64,000 nucleotides of DNA from Teichococcus aestuarii (GTDB lineage Bacteria; Pseudomonadota; Alphaproteobacteria; Acetobacterales; Acetobacteraceae): the NCBI RefSeq assembly GCF_003116135.1, contig NZ_PDOA01000002.1:248001-312000 (forward strand). The letters run 5' to 3'. Positions 27,147-38,160 of the stretch are shown here, piece by piece (the stretch's first letter is position 1; the number at the start of each line of letters is the position of its first letter). A program made the position numbers and the translations under genes. The notes below the pieces were generated by a model. The model worked only from the letters and a program-made list of their open reading frames with translations. It made no database searches and was not told where the DNA came from.

Positions 27147-27497
27147 ATGACTGATGAACGCCGCCTCTGCCGCCTCGACGAGATCGCCGACGGGCAGGCG
27201 CGGGGCTTCCCCGGCCCGGAGGGCAGCTTCATCGGCCTGTTCGCCGTGCGGCGCGGCGGGGCGGTGCATGTCTATGTCAATTCCTGCCCGCATGTCGGGG
27301 TCGCCCTGGAGATGATGCCGGACCGCTTCCTGGACGGGGCGGGGGAGCATATCGTCTGCGCCGTGCATGGCGCGCGTTTCCAGGTGGAGGACGGCTTCTG
27401 CCTCTCCGGCCCCTGCGCCGGCGATTCGCTGGAGGCGGTGCCGGCGCGGATCGACGCCGCGGGCGTCGTCTGGGTGCCGGCCGATGCGGGGGCCTGA
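27147..27497 (+). CDS. Rieske [2Fe-2S] domain protein
   Basis: 116 aa, one complete Rieske domain without membrane anchor. Cluster ligands: Cys and His in NSCPHVG and in VCAVHGARF, then SGPC. The cytoplasmic ferredoxin-type form is usually an electron carrier or a fused-off oxygenase component. No oxygenase gene adjoins it. The gap between the two ligand pairs is a little longer than usual (an insertion LEMMPDRFLDGAGEHI). Confidence 0.85.
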   Translation: MTDERRLCRLDEIADGQARGFPGPEGSFIGLFAVRRGGAVHVYVNSCPHVGVALEMMPDRFLDGAGEHIVCAVHGARFQVEDGFCLSGPCAGDSLEAVPARIDAAGVVWVPADAGA

Positions 27498-27620
27498 AGG
27501 CCACCCGCCGCTTCCCTGCGTGGGCTTCACTTGACGCAGGTCATGGCCCCTTGGCCCAATGGGCGTTGAAACAGTGGACGAAGCCCCGCAGGAGGGGCGC
27601 ACCACAGCGGGAGGAACACG

Positions 27621-29555
<1,935 letters not shown>

Positions 29556-29562
29556 AGGCGCC

Positions 29563-29594
29563 GCCGGGCGGGGGAGAAGGCGCCCCCGCCCGGC
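29563..29594. terminator. Bidirectional hairpin between acs and the LOV kinase
   Basis: Perfect 12-bp stem GCCGGGCGGGGG (29563-29574) with CCCCCGCCCGGC (29583-29594) and an 8-base loop, placed between two convergent genes. There is no T tract, so it may act with Rho or as an mRNA 3'-end block. Confidence 0.6.
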
Positions 29595-29595
29595 A

Positions 29596-31218
29596 TCAGC
29601 CGATGCCGGTCGGCCCGTCCAGGATCAGGCGCACCTTGCGAGCCAGTTCCAGCCGGCCATAGGGCTTGCTGATCACGTCGAACTCCGAGCCGCCGGCATC
29701 GCTGCGCTCCAGCGAGGCCTCGGCATAGCCGGTGGTCAGCAGCACCTTCAGCTTCGGCTGGCGGCGGCGCGCCTCGCGGGCCAGCATCACGCCGTTCATG
29801 CCGCCGGGCATGATCAGGTCGGAGAACAGCAGGTCCACCCGCTCCGCCTGGTCGAGGATGTCCAGCGCCGCGCGGCCATTGGCGGCCACCAGCACCGTGT
29901 AGCCGAAATCCTCCAGGATGGCGCGTGCCAGCTCCGCCACCTCCTCGCGGTCGTCCACCACCAGCACATGCTCGGTGCCGGCGCGGTCCATCACGCGCAG
30001 GCTGCGCCGGGCCGCCGGCCGCTCCTCATCTCCCTGGTCGGGGAAGTAGAGATTGACCGTGGTGCCGGCGCCCATCTCCGATTCGATCTGCAGCGCGCCG
30101 CCCGACTGCTTGGCGAAGCCATAGACCATCGACAGGCCGAGCCCGGTCCCCTTGCCCTCCTCCTTGGTGGTGAAGAAGGGGTCCATCACCCGGGCCAGGA
30201 TGTCGGGCGGCATGCCGGTGCCGGTGTCGGCGATGGAGAGCTGCACGTAGCGCCCCGGCGCCAGATTGCCGATGGCGCCGGTCGCCTCCGCGTCGAGCGT
30301 GACGTTGCGGGTGCGGATGGTGAGCAGGCCCTGCGGCTGCTCGGCCATGGCGTCGCGCGCGTTGATCAGGATGTTGAGCAGCGCCACCTCCGCCTGGGTC
30401 GGGTCCAGCCGGCAATTGCCCAGCCCCTCCGCCAGGTCCAGCCGCAGCGCGATGGCGTCGCCCAGGGTGCGGCGGGCCATGTCGCGCATGCCCTCGACCA
30501 GCGTGTTGAGGTTCAGGGTGCGGCCGTCGAGCCGCTGCTTGCGGGCGAAGGCCAGCAATTGCTGCGTCAGGGTGGTGGCGCGGTTCACGGCGCCGCGCAC
30601 GTTCTGCAGCCCGCGCTGCATGCGGTTGCGGTCCAGCTCCGGGCGCCCCAGCGCGTGCTCGGTCAGCTCCAGATAGCCGACCATGACCTGCAGCAGGTTG
30701 TTGAAGTCGTGCGCGATGCCGCCGGTGAGCTGGCCCAGCGCCTCCATCTTCTGGCTCTGCCGCAGCGCGTCCTCGGCATCCCGCCGGCGGCTCACATCGA
30801 GCTGCGAGCCGAAGAAGTACATCAGCTCCCCCTGGGCGTTGTAGACGGGGGAGACGAACAGCGCGTTCCAGAAGGTGGAGCCGTTCTTGCGGTAGTTGAG
30901 GATCTCGGTGGCGATCTCGCGCCGCTCGCTGATAGCGGCGCGGACGCTGGCCACGGTCTCCCGGTCGGTGTCGGGCCCCTGCAGGAAGCGGCAATTGGTG
31001 CCGAGGATCTCGTCCAGGCTGTAGCCCGTCATCTTCAGGAAGGCGTTGTTGGCGAAGATGATCGGGTGGTCCTTGGCCCGCGCGTCGGTGACGATCATCG
31101 GCATGCGCGTGGTCTCGACGGCCGCGAAGAAGATGTCGCCATACTGCTTGCCGCCACTGTTGGAGACGGGCGGGCTGGAGGTTCGGGAGGCCGGATCAGG
31201 CTCCATGAGAAATTCCAT
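29596..31218 (-). CDS. LOV-domain blue-light sensor hybrid histidine kinase
   Basis: 540 aa from the ATG at 31218; in-frame ATGs at 31275 and 31206 are alternatives. Order: LOV-type PAS (about 25-145) with the full flavin-adduct motif GTNCRFLQG, Cys76; HisKA with phospho-acceptor His170 in [11 protein letters not shown]; HATPase ([33 protein letters not shown]); receiver with Asp467 in FSDLIMPGG and Lys518 in SKPYG. By family knowledge, light forms a Cys-FMN bond that alters kinase activity. There is no adjacent regulator gene or transmembrane segment, so it is cytosolic with its own receiver. Confidence 0.9.
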   Translation of the reverse strand: MEFLMEPDPASRTSSPPVSNSGGKQYGDIFFAAVETTRMPMIVTDARAKDHPIIFANNAFLKMTGYSLDEILGTNCRFLQGPDTDRETVASVRAAISERREIATEILNYRKNGSTFWNALFVSPVYNAQGELMYFFGSQLDVSRRRDAEDALRQSQKMEALGQLTGGIAHDFNNLLQVMVGYLELTEHALGRPELDRNRMQRGLQNVRGAVNRATTLTQQLLAFARKQRLDGRTLNLNTLVEGMRDMARRTLGDAIALRLDLAEGLGNCRLDPTQAEVALLNILINARDAMAEQPQGLLTIRTRNVTLDAEATGAIGNLAPGRYVQLSIADTGTGMPPDILARVMDPFFTTKEEGKGTGLGLSMVYGFAKQSGGALQIESEMGAGTTVNLYFPDQGDEERPAARRSLRVMDRAGTEHVLVVDDREEVAELARAILEDFGYTVLVAANGRAALDILDQAERVDLLFSDLIMPGGMNGVMLAREARRRQPKLKVLLTTGYAEASLERSDAGGSEFDVISKPYGRLELARKVRLILDGPTGIG

Positions 31219-31508
31219 CGGGGCTGAGGGGCCGGACCGCGCCTGGCGTGGCCGTCCCTGGGCGGGCGGCATCATGAGCCCAGGATCGCTTTGAAAATGG
31301 CCCGGTCTCGGGGTTCCACAACCGGGCGCATCCCTGGCCACATGCCGCGCACGCCCTGCATGCCGGTCTGGCGCGGATAGTATGAAGAATGCGCCCCGCC
31401 GCAATCCGCGCCGAAGTCAACTTTCACCCAGCCGTCGCGCCGCCCGGATTGCCAGCGGGCGGGGAGTGTGGAACCCCTTTCGCGAGACAGGCCGGAGGAA
31501 TGTGGCGG

Positions 31509-32471
31509 ATGCGAATCCTGGTGCTCGGGGCCGGGGCCCTGGGCGGCTATTTCGGCGCCCGCCTGCTGGAGGCCGGCGCCGAGCTGGCCTTCCTGGTGCG
31601 CCCCAAGCGCCAGGCGCAGCTGCGGCGCGAAGGGCTCTCGGTCCGCTGCCCGGCGCTGGGCGCCTGGTGCCGCCCCGTCACGGCGCTGCTGGCCGGCGAG
31701 GTGCGGCCGGGCTGGGACGTGGTGCTGCTGAGCTGCAAGGCCTACGACCTGGAGGCGGCGATCGAATCCATCCGCCCGGTGGTGGGGCCGGAGACGGCGA
31801 TCCTGCCGGTGCTGAACGGGCTTTCGCACATCGACACGCTGCGCGAGGCCTTCGGCGAGGCGGCGGTGCTGGGCGGCCTCGCCAAGATCCGCGCCACCCT
31901 GGCGCCGAGCGGCGAGGTGCGGAACCTCTCCAACTGGCGCTACCTCACCTTCGGCGAGATGGACGGGCGGATGACGCCGCGCGTCGAGGCGCTGGCGGCG
32001 CTGGCCCGGCGCGGCGGCATCGAGGCCCAGGCGGTGCCCGACATCCGCGCCGCCATGTGGGCCAAGCTGGTGCATCTCGGCACGGTGGCGGCCGGCACCG
32101 TGCTGCTGCGCGGCTCCACCGGGCAGATCGCCCGCGCGCCGGGCGGGGTGGCCTTCATGCACCGGCTGCTGGAGCGCAACATCGCCATCGCCGCCGCGCA
32201 TGGCGTGGCCATGCCGCCCGGCTTCGAGGCGGAATACCGCGCCATGCTGGCCGACCCCGCCGGCAGCTACACCGCCAGCATGCTGCGCGACCTGGAGCAG
32301 GGCGGCCGCATCGAGGCCGACCACATCCTGGGCTACCTGCTGGCGGCGGCACGGCGCGCCGGCGTGGAGGAGGAGCTGCACGCCCTCACCTACCTCCACG
32401 CCAAAACCTATGAGGAACGGCGGGCCGAGGAGAAGGTCCAGAGGGACAAGGACCCGGGACGCGCCGCATGA
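31509..32471 (+). CDS. Ketopantoate reductase family protein (2-dehydropantoate 2-reductase-like)
   Basis: 320 aa from the ATG at 31509, 9 bases after GGAGGA; the ATG at 31500 sits too close to that site. The NADP motif is LVLGAGALGGYFGARL. SCKAYDLEAAI, LNGLSHIDTL and the C-terminal MWAKLVHLGTVAAGT (catalytic-type Lys) match ApbA/PanE. Many such paralogues act on other 2-keto acids, and the true PanE of the cell cannot be pinned here. It overlaps the aldose-epimerase gene by 4 bases, which hints at a sugar-acid rather than pantothenate role. Confidence 0.85.
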   Translation: MRILVLGAGALGGYFGARLLEAGAELAFLVRPKRQAQLRREGLSVRCPALGAWCRPVTALLAGEVRPGWDVVLLSCKAYDLEAAIESIRPVVGPETAILPVLNGLSHIDTLREAFGEAAVLGGLAKIRATLAPSGEVRNLSNWRYLTFGEMDGRMTPRVEALAALARRGGIEAQAVPDIRAAMWAKLVHLGTVAAGTVLLRGSTGQIARAPGGVAFMHRLLERNIAIAAAHGVAMPPGFEAEYRAMLADPAGSYTASMLRDLEQGGRIEADHILGYLLAAARRAGVEEELHALTYLHAKTYEERRAEEKVQRDKDPGRAA

Positions 32472-33331
32472 CCGACCGCCACCGCATCGAGGCCGATGGC
32501 CTCTCGGCCACCATCCAGGCGCGCGGCGCCGAGCTGGTGAGCCTGTGCGACGCCGCGGGCGGGGAATATCTCTGGCAGGCCGGGCCGGAATGGCGCCGCC
32601 ACGCGCCGGTGCTGTTCCCCATCGTCGGCAAGCTGGCCGGGGACACGCTGCGCCATGCCGGGGCGGAGCACCGCCTGACGCAGCACGGCTTCGCCCGCGA
32701 CCGCCGCTTCGAATGGGTGGAGCGGGAGCCCGCCTCCTGCCGCCTGCGCCTGACCGATGACGCGGAGAGCCGCGCGGCCTACCCCTTCGGCTTCGCGCTG
32801 GAGCTGGCCTATGCGCTGGCCGGCGGCACGCTGACGGTGACGGCCAGCATCGCCAACCCCGGCGAGGCGGTGCTGCCCTGCGCCATCGGCGCGCACCCCG
32901 CCTTCCGCTGGCCCCTGGTGCCGGGCGCGCCGAAGGAGGCGCACCGCCTGGTGTTCGAGCAGCCCGAGCACGGCCCCGCCCACCGGCTGGAAGGCGGCCT
33001 GCTGGGGCCGGAGGAGCCTTCCCCGGTGCGGGGCCGGGACTTGCCGCTCTCGCCCGCCCTCTTCGCGCGCGACGCGCTGATCCTGCCCGACGTGGCCAGC
33101 CGCGCCCTCCGCTACGAGGCGCCGGACGGCACGGCGCTGACCGTGCGGTGGGAGGGCTACCCGGACCTCGGCATCTGGTCGAAGCCCGAGGGGGCGGATT
33201 TCCTCTGCATCGAGCCCTGGCACGGCATGTCCAGCCCGGTGGGCTGGGATGGCGACTTCGCGGAAAAGCCGGGCCTGCTGCACATTCCGCCCGGCGGGAG
33301 CCGGGACTTCACCTGGAGCGTGACGCTGTAA
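32468..33331 (+). CDS. Aldose 1-epimerase family protein (galactose mutarotase-like)
   Basis: 287 aa. It shows the beta-sandwich of the mutarotase superfamily, YeaD/LacX type: YLWQAGPEWRRHAPVLFPIVGKL, HGFARDRRFEWVE (His of the active site), IGAHPAFRWPLVPG (second His) and CIEPWHGMSSP (Glu/His). It would interconvert alpha and beta anomers of an unknown aldose or hexose phosphate. Translation is coupled to the reductase before it (ATGA). It ends before a strong bidirectional terminator and converges with the polysaccharide locus. Confidence 0.85.
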   Translation: MTDRHRIEADGLSATIQARGAELVSLCDAAGGEYLWQAGPEWRRHAPVLFPIVGKLAGDTLRHAGAEHRLTQHGFARDRRFEWVEREPASCRLRLTDDAESRAAYPFGFALELAYALAGGTLTVTASIANPGEAVLPCAIGAHPAFRWPLVPGAPKEAHRLVFEQPEHGPAHRLEGGLLGPEEPSPVRGRDLPLSPALFARDALILPDVASRALRYEAPDGTALTVRWEGYPDLGIWSKPEGADFLCIEPWHGMSSPVGWDGDFAEKPGLLHIPPGGSRDFTWSVTL

Positions 33332-33384
33332 CCTGGCACCCCGCACGGGGCCGGCGGGGCGCCAGAACAGACAAAGTCTTTTTG

Positions 33385-33408
33385 CTTCTTTTTCTGAAGA
33401 AAAAGAAG
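33385..33408. terminator. Perfect 24-bp palindrome, bidirectional terminator
   Basis: CTTCTTTTTCT (33385-33395), loop GA, AGAAAAAGAAG (33398-33408). It lies between the convergent mutarotase and WbpE-like genes. AT-rich arms in a very GC-rich background give T tracts on both strands; T-rich sequence continues on each side. Confidence 0.75.
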
Positions 33409-33415
33409 GTTTCTT

Positions 33416-34579
33416 CTACTTCACTCCTTCGATCACCGCCGCCACCACACGCTCGAGCTGCCCCTCATCCAGATAGGGATGCATCGGCAGGGAGAGGATG
33501 CGCTGGCAGAGCGCCTCGCTCACCGGCAGGGGCGGCGCCTGGCGCAGCCCTTCGGCATGGGCGGCGGCATAGGCCGGCTGGCGGTGCAGCGGCTTCGGGT
33601 AGTAGATGGCGCTGGGCACGCCGCGCGCCTGCATCGCCGCCTGCACGCGCGCCCGCGCCTCGGCATCCGGCAGCAGGATGGAATAGAGGCCCCAGGCGCT
33701 CTCCGCCCCCGGCATCTCGCCCGGCACCACCACATGCCCGGCGAGGTGCTGGCTGTAATAGCGGGCGACACGGGCGCGGTCCTTCAGCTCCTGCTCCAGC
33801 AGCGGCAGCTTGCAGAGCAGGATGGCGGCCTGGATGGTGTCCAGCCGGCCGTTCATGCCGGTGCGCTCCACCTCGTAGCGGGTCTTGCCTTCGCCATGGG
33901 TGCGGAGCGAGCGGTAGAGCTCGGCGCGGCCGGAATCGTTGGTCAGGATGGCGCCGCCATCGCCGTAGCAGCCCAGCGTCTTGGTCGGGTAGAAGCTGAG
34001 CGCCGCCGCATCGGCCCACTGGCCCAGGCGCTTGCCGTGCAGCGCGGCGCCGAAGGCCTGCGCGGCGTCATCGAGCGCGAACATGCCCTCGGCGCGGCAG
34101 ATCTCCTGGATCGCCGGCCAGTCGGCGGGGCGGCCGAACAGGTCGACGCCCACCACGGCGCGCGGGCGCAGCTTCCCTTCCGCCTTCACCAGCGCGATGC
34201 GGTGCTTCAGGTCGGCGAGGTCGATGTTGAAGCCGTCCTCCGCCACATCGACGAAAACGGGCGTGGCGCCCAGCACCAGCGGCACCTCGGCGGTGGCGGT
34301 GTAGGTGAAGGCGGGCAGGAACACCGCGTCGCCACGGCCGATGCCCTCGGCCATCATGGCGATCTGCAGCGCATCCGTGCCGGAGGAGACGCCGACGGCA
34401 TGGGCGCAGCCGGCGAACTCGGCCAGCTTCGCCTCCAGCTCGCGCACGTCCGGGCCGTTGATGAAGGCGCCGCTGTCGAGGATGGCGGCCACGCGGCGGT
34501 CGATCTCGGCACGGATCAGCGATTGCTGCGCCTTCATGTCGAACAGCCCGATCGGGCGCGGGGAGGTGTCGGCGTTCAT
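33416..34579 (-). CDS. PLP-dependent aminotransferase, DegT/DnrJ family, WbpE-like
   Basis: 387 aa from the ATG at 34579. The PLP lysine is Lys200 in SFYPTKTLGCYGDGGAI, and the ring-stacking region is LDDAAQAFGAALHGKR (Asp170/171). NGRLDTIQAAILL and LSLPMHPYLD match WbpE closely. WbpE makes UDP-GlcNAc3NA by amination of UDP-3-keto-GlcNAcA. The WbpA-like dehydrogenase gene lies just upstream, which supports that pathway. The partner oxidase (WbpB) and acetyltransferase (WbpD) are absent from the window. Last gene of the minus-strand glycan run. Confidence 0.87.
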   Translation of the reverse strand: MNADTSPRPIGLFDMKAQQSLIRAEIDRRVAAILDSGAFINGPDVRELEAKLAEFAGCAHAVGVSSGTDALQIAMMAEGIGRGDAVFLPAFTYTATAEVPLVLGATPVFVDVAEDGFNIDLADLKHRIALVKAEGKLRPRAVVGVDLFGRPADWPAIQEICRAEGMFALDDAAQAFGAALHGKRLGQWADAAALSFYPTKTLGCYGDGGAILTNDSGRAELYRSLRTHGEGKTRYEVERTGMNGRLDTIQAAILLCKLPLLEQELKDRARVARYYSQHLAGHVVVPGEMPGAESAWGLYSILLPDAEARARVQAAMQARGVPSAIYYPKPLHRQPAYAAAHAEGLRQAPPLPVSEALCQRILSLPMHPYLDEGQLERVVAAVIEGVK

Positions 34580-34634
34580 CGGTGGGCGTGCTCCGTCATC
34601 CGCGGGCCATGGGCCACCCCCTGGCGGGGGCGCC

Positions 34635-36119
34635 TCAGGCCTGAATGACGCGGTGATAGGCCGGTTCCGCCTGCGGAGGGAAATCACCGCGCGTTTCAAA
34701 GGGCAACGTGCCGGGCGGCAGGGCGCCGTCCGGCTGCACGGCGGCGTCGCGGTAGACGCCGCGCGTGTCCACCACCAGCCGCGCCGCCGCGCGCAGCGCC
34801 GCGAAGTCGATGCCCGGCTGCGGCGTGACGATCAGCACCGCATCCTGCGCCGCGACGAAATCCGGCGCCAGCGCCTGGCTCTCCAGCCGCAGCGGCCCGC
34901 CGCGCGCGCCGCGCTCCAGCGTGAAGCGGGGCACCAGCGGGTCGTGATAGGCGAGGCTGGCGCCGCGCCCGTCCAGCAGCCGCAGGATCTCGGCCGCGGG
35001 GCTCTCCCGCGTGTCCGGCACGCCGGGCTTGTAGGCCAGCCCCACCAGCAGCAGCCGCGCGCCGCGCAGGGCGCGGCCGCGCGCGTCCAGCGCATCCCGC
35101 AGGCGGGAGACGACATAGCCCGGCATGGCGTCGTTCACCCGGCCGGCCAGCTCGACGAAATCGCTCGGCACGCCCAGCTCGCGCGCCTTCCAGGCCAGGT
35201 AGTAGGGATCGACCGGGATGCAGTGGCCGCCGAGGCCGGGGCCGGGGCGGAAGGGCATGAAGCCGAAGGGCTTGGTGGCCGCGGCGTCGATCACCTCGTG
35301 CACGTCGAGGCCGAGGGCGTGGCTGATCCGCTTCAGCTCGTTGACGAGGCCGATGTTCACGGCGCGGAAGACGTTCTCGTAGAGCTTGGCCAGCTCCGCC
35401 GCGCGCAGCGAGGAGAGCGGCACCAGCCGCCCCGCCGCCACCGGCCCGTAGAGCGCCCGCCCCACGGCGAGGCAGGCCGGGGTGGCGCCGGCCAGCAGCT
35501 TCGGCACCCGGCCCACCGTGCCCTCCGGGTTGCCAGGGTCCTCGCGCTCCGGGCTGTAGAGGGCGAAGGCGTCGATGCCCGGCGTCAGCCCGGCGGCGCG
35601 CAGCGCGGGCAGCACGTAATCCTCGGTGGTGCCGGGATAGGTGGTGCTCTCCAGCGCCAGCACCTGGCCGGGGCGCAGATGCGGCCGCAGCGCCGCCAGC
35701 GCCGCCGCCACCGGGCCGAGATCCGGCTCCTTGTGGCGGCCGATCGGCGTCGGCACGCACAGGATCAGGGCGTCGCACGCCCGCGCCCCCTCCAGGCCGG
35801 TGCTGGCGGCGATGCCCGCCGCCGCCACCCGCGCATCCTCGATGCCGTGCACCGGGCTGCGCCCGGCGGCGATGGCCGCCACCTTCCCCGCGTCGATGTC
35901 GAAGCCCGAGACGGGGAAGCCGCACTCGGCGAAGCGCAGCGCCAGCGGCAGGCCGGCATAGCCCAACCCCACCACCCCCACCCGCGCCGTGCGCGCGGCG
36001 ATCCGCGCCACCAGCGCCTCGGCGACGAGGCCGGATATTTCCCTCTCCCAGCCCGGAACGGAGCGTTCCGGCGAATCCACCAGCGCGGCAGCGGCGCCGA
36101 AAGGGGAGAGGGCCGTCAT
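34635..36119 (-). CDS. Nucleotide-sugar dehydrogenase, UDP-GlcNAc 6-dehydrogenase type (WbpA-like)
   Basis: 494 aa, somewhat long because of a 40-residue N-terminal extension. NAD motif VGVVGLGYAGLPLA (about 47-60); the thioester cysteine is Cys300 in GPGLGGHCIPVDPYYLAW; ESTTYPGTTED, SPEREDPGN and VGLAYKPGVPDTRESPA are as in WbpA/WbpO. It oxidises C6 of a UDP-HexNAc to the uronic acid in two NAD steps. It lies 55 bases upstream of the WbpE-like gene and 1 base after the dehydratase stop region. The UDP-GlcNAc specificity is inferred from context. Confidence 0.85.
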   Translation of the reverse strand: MTALSPFGAAAALVDSPERSVPGWEREISGLVAEALVARIAARTARVGVVGLGYAGLPLALRFAECGFPVSGFDIDAGKVAAIAAGRSPVHGIEDARVAAAGIAASTGLEGARACDALILCVPTPIGRHKEPDLGPVAAALAALRPHLRPGQVLALESTTYPGTTEDYVLPALRAAGLTPGIDAFALYSPEREDPGNPEGTVGRVPKLLAGATPACLAVGRALYGPVAAGRLVPLSSLRAAELAKLYENVFRAVNIGLVNELKRISHALGLDVHEVIDAAATKPFGFMPFRPGPGLGGHCIPVDPYYLAWKARELGVPSDFVELAGRVNDAMPGYVVSRLRDALDARGRALRGARLLLVGLAYKPGVPDTRESPAAEILRLLDGRGASLAYHDPLVPRFTLERGARGGPLRLESQALAPDFVAAQDAVLIVTPQPGIDFAALRAAARLVVDTRGVYRDAAVQPDGALPPGTLPFETRGDFPPQAEPAYHRVIQA

Positions 36120-36120
36120 G

Positions 36121-38160
36121 TCAGGTCCTGGTCACGGGGGGCGCCCCCGGGTTGTGGTCGAATTCGGGGACCATCTCGGCCAGCCGGGCGAGGGCGGGCT
36201 TGGCCGCCCCCTGGCGCGCGGCGGTGGCGATGGTGTCGATCGCCGCGCCCACGGCGCCGGCATCGGTGGTGCGGGGCGTGGCCACGAGCAGGCCGGCGAA
36301 CCGCGTCGGCCGCGGCGGCTCCTGGCCGTGGAACAGCTCCTCGTAGAGCTTCTCGCCCGGGCGCAGGCCGGTGAAGCGGATCTCGATGTCCTCGTCCGGC
36401 CGCAGCCCGGCGAGGCGGATCATGCGCCGCGCCATGTCGACGATCTTCACCGGCTTGCCCATGTCGAGCACGAAGATGCCGCCATCGGCCAGTTCGGGCG
36501 GCTGGTCCTGCCGCTCCCCGGCGCCGACGACGCTGGCCTGCAGCACCAGCCCCACCGCCTCGCGCACCGTCATGAAGTAGCGGCGCATGTCGGGGTGGGT
36601 GACGGTGAGCGGCCCGCCGCGCTCGAGCTGGCGGCGGAACAGCGGCACCACGCTGCCGGTGGAGCCCAGCACGTTGCCGAAGCGCACCGTGACGCAGCGC
36701 ATGGCCTGCCCCTGGCCGCCCGCGCCGCTCCGCGCCTGCTTGTCCAGCGCTTGGCAGTACATCTCGGCCAGGCGCTTGGAGGCGCCCATCACGCTGGTCG
36801 GGTTCACCGCCTTGTCGGTTGAGATGAACACCATGGCGCGGCAGCCCACGGCGCGCGCGGCATCGGCGATGATGCGGGTGCCGAGCGCGTTGGTGAGCAG
36901 CCCCTCCAGCGGGTCGTTCTCCACCATCGGCACGTGCTTCAGCGCGGCGGCGTGGAACACCAGCTCGGGCCGCACCTCGGCCATCAGCGCGGCGACGCGC
37001 GCGGCGTCCCGCACATCGGCCAGCATGGCGCGTCGCGGCACGCCGGGGTGGCTCTCGGCCAGCTCCAGGTCGATCGAGTAGAGGGCGAACTCGCCATGGT
37101 CGAGCAGGGTGAGCTGCGCCGGGCCCAGCGCCGCCACCTGCCGCGCCAGCTCGCCGCCGATGGTGCCGCCCGCGCCGGTGACGAGCACGCGCCGCCCCTG
37201 CACCAGCCGCGCCATGCCCTCGCGGTCCAGCGGCACCTGCGGGCGGTCCAGCAGCTCCTCGATCGCCACCGGGCGCAGGTCGAAGCGGCGGCTGGCGGCG
37301 GGGGCCTCGCGCCGCGCCGGGTCCAGCGCCGTCAGCCGCGGGGCGCGCTTGACCAGCACGCCATGGCGGTCCGCCACGTCCAGCAGGGACTCCAGCTCCG
37401 GGCCCTGCAGGTCGGGGTCGGCCAGCACCAGGGTGGCGGGGGGGCGGCCCTCGGCGCGCAGCCGGTCCAGCACCTCCGCCGCCTCCTCGAAGCCGCCGAG
37501 GATCGGGTAGCCATGGATGCGCCGCCCCGCCGCGCGCGGCCGCCGCGCCAGGATGCCGACAACGCGGTAGCCCGGGCTGCGCTGCTGCAGCAGGGCGCGG
37601 ATGAAGAGGTCGGCGGCATCGCCCGTGCCGACCAGCAGCACCGGCTGGGCGGGCTGCGCCGCCGCCAGCCCCAGCGAGCCGTTGGTGCGCCGCTCCTGCC
37701 GCAGCCGCCCCACCACGCGCGGCGCCAGCAGGGCAGCCGCCTGGGTGCCGGCATGGATCAGCGCGAAGGCCGCGTTGTCCGGCCGCCAGGCGCCGAGCAG
37801 GGCGAGGCCGAGGGTGAACAGCACCGCGCCGCCCACCCCGGCGCCGACCACGGCGACGAGATCCTTCAGCGCGGCGAAGCGCCAGTATTGCTGCGGCAGC
37901 CGCACCGGCAGGCCGGCCAGCAGCAGCGCCGCCACCGCGCCCGGAATGGCGCCCAGCCACCAGAGCGGCGGGGGCGGCCAGCCGCCGGGCGAGGCCATCC
38001 AGACGGCGAGCGGCAGGGCGAGGGCGGCGAGCAGCGCGTCCAGGCCAAGATTCAGCAGAATGCGGGTGAGGGCCATGAAGGCGGCGTATAGGCCCCGGCC
38101 AGGGGTGGGTGAAGCGCCGCCCTGCATGCGGGCGCGTGGCAGGGCCTGCGTGCCGGTCAC
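36121..38160 (-). CDS. Membrane-bound NDP-sugar 4,6-dehydratase, PglF/WbpM/CapD family
   Basis: 679 aa, start overlapping the GT4 stop by ATGA. Four N-terminal membrane helices lie within residues 28-150, then a CoA-binding-like Rossmann domain (VLLVGTGDAADLF, about 173-187), then the catalytic SDR: TGAGGTIG (328-335), NALGTR, and Met458-x3-Lys462 in SVMGASKRLAEM. That Met in place of the SDR tyrosine is the mark of WbpM/PglF enzymes making UDP-4-keto-6-deoxy-GlcNAc. This product is the substrate of the broken PglE-like aminotransferase upstream. Full length. Confidence 0.9.
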   Translation of the reverse strand: MTGTQALPRARMQGGASPTPGRGLYAAFMALTRILLNLGLDALLAALALPLAVWMASPGGWPPPPLWWLGAIPGAVAALLLAGLPVRLPQQYWRFAALKDLVAVVGAGVGGAVLFTLGLALLGAWRPDNAAFALIHAGTQAAALLAPRVVGRLRQERRTNGSLGLAAAQPAQPVLLVGTGDAADLFIRALLQQRSPGYRVVGILARRPRAAGRRIHGYPILGGFEEAAEVLDRLRAEGRPPATLVLADPDLQGPELESLLDVADRHGVLVKRAPRLTALDPARREAPAASRRFDLRPVAIEELLDRPQVPLDREGMARLVQGRRVLVTGAGGTIGGELARQVAALGPAQLTLLDHGEFALYSIDLELAESHPGVPRRAMLADVRDAARVAALMAEVRPELVFHAAALKHVPMVENDPLEGLLTNALGTRIIADAARAVGCRAMVFISTDKAVNPTSVMGASKRLAEMYCQALDKQARSGAGGQGQAMRCVTVRFGNVLGSTGSVVPLFRRQLERGGPLTVTHPDMRRYFMTVREAVGLVLQASVVGAGERQDQPPELADGGIFVLDMGKPVKIVDMARRMIRLAGLRPDEDIEIRFTGLRPGEKLYEELFHGQEPPRPTRFAGLLVATPRTTDAGAVGAAIDTIATAARQGAAKPALARLAEMVPEFDHNPGAPPVTRT

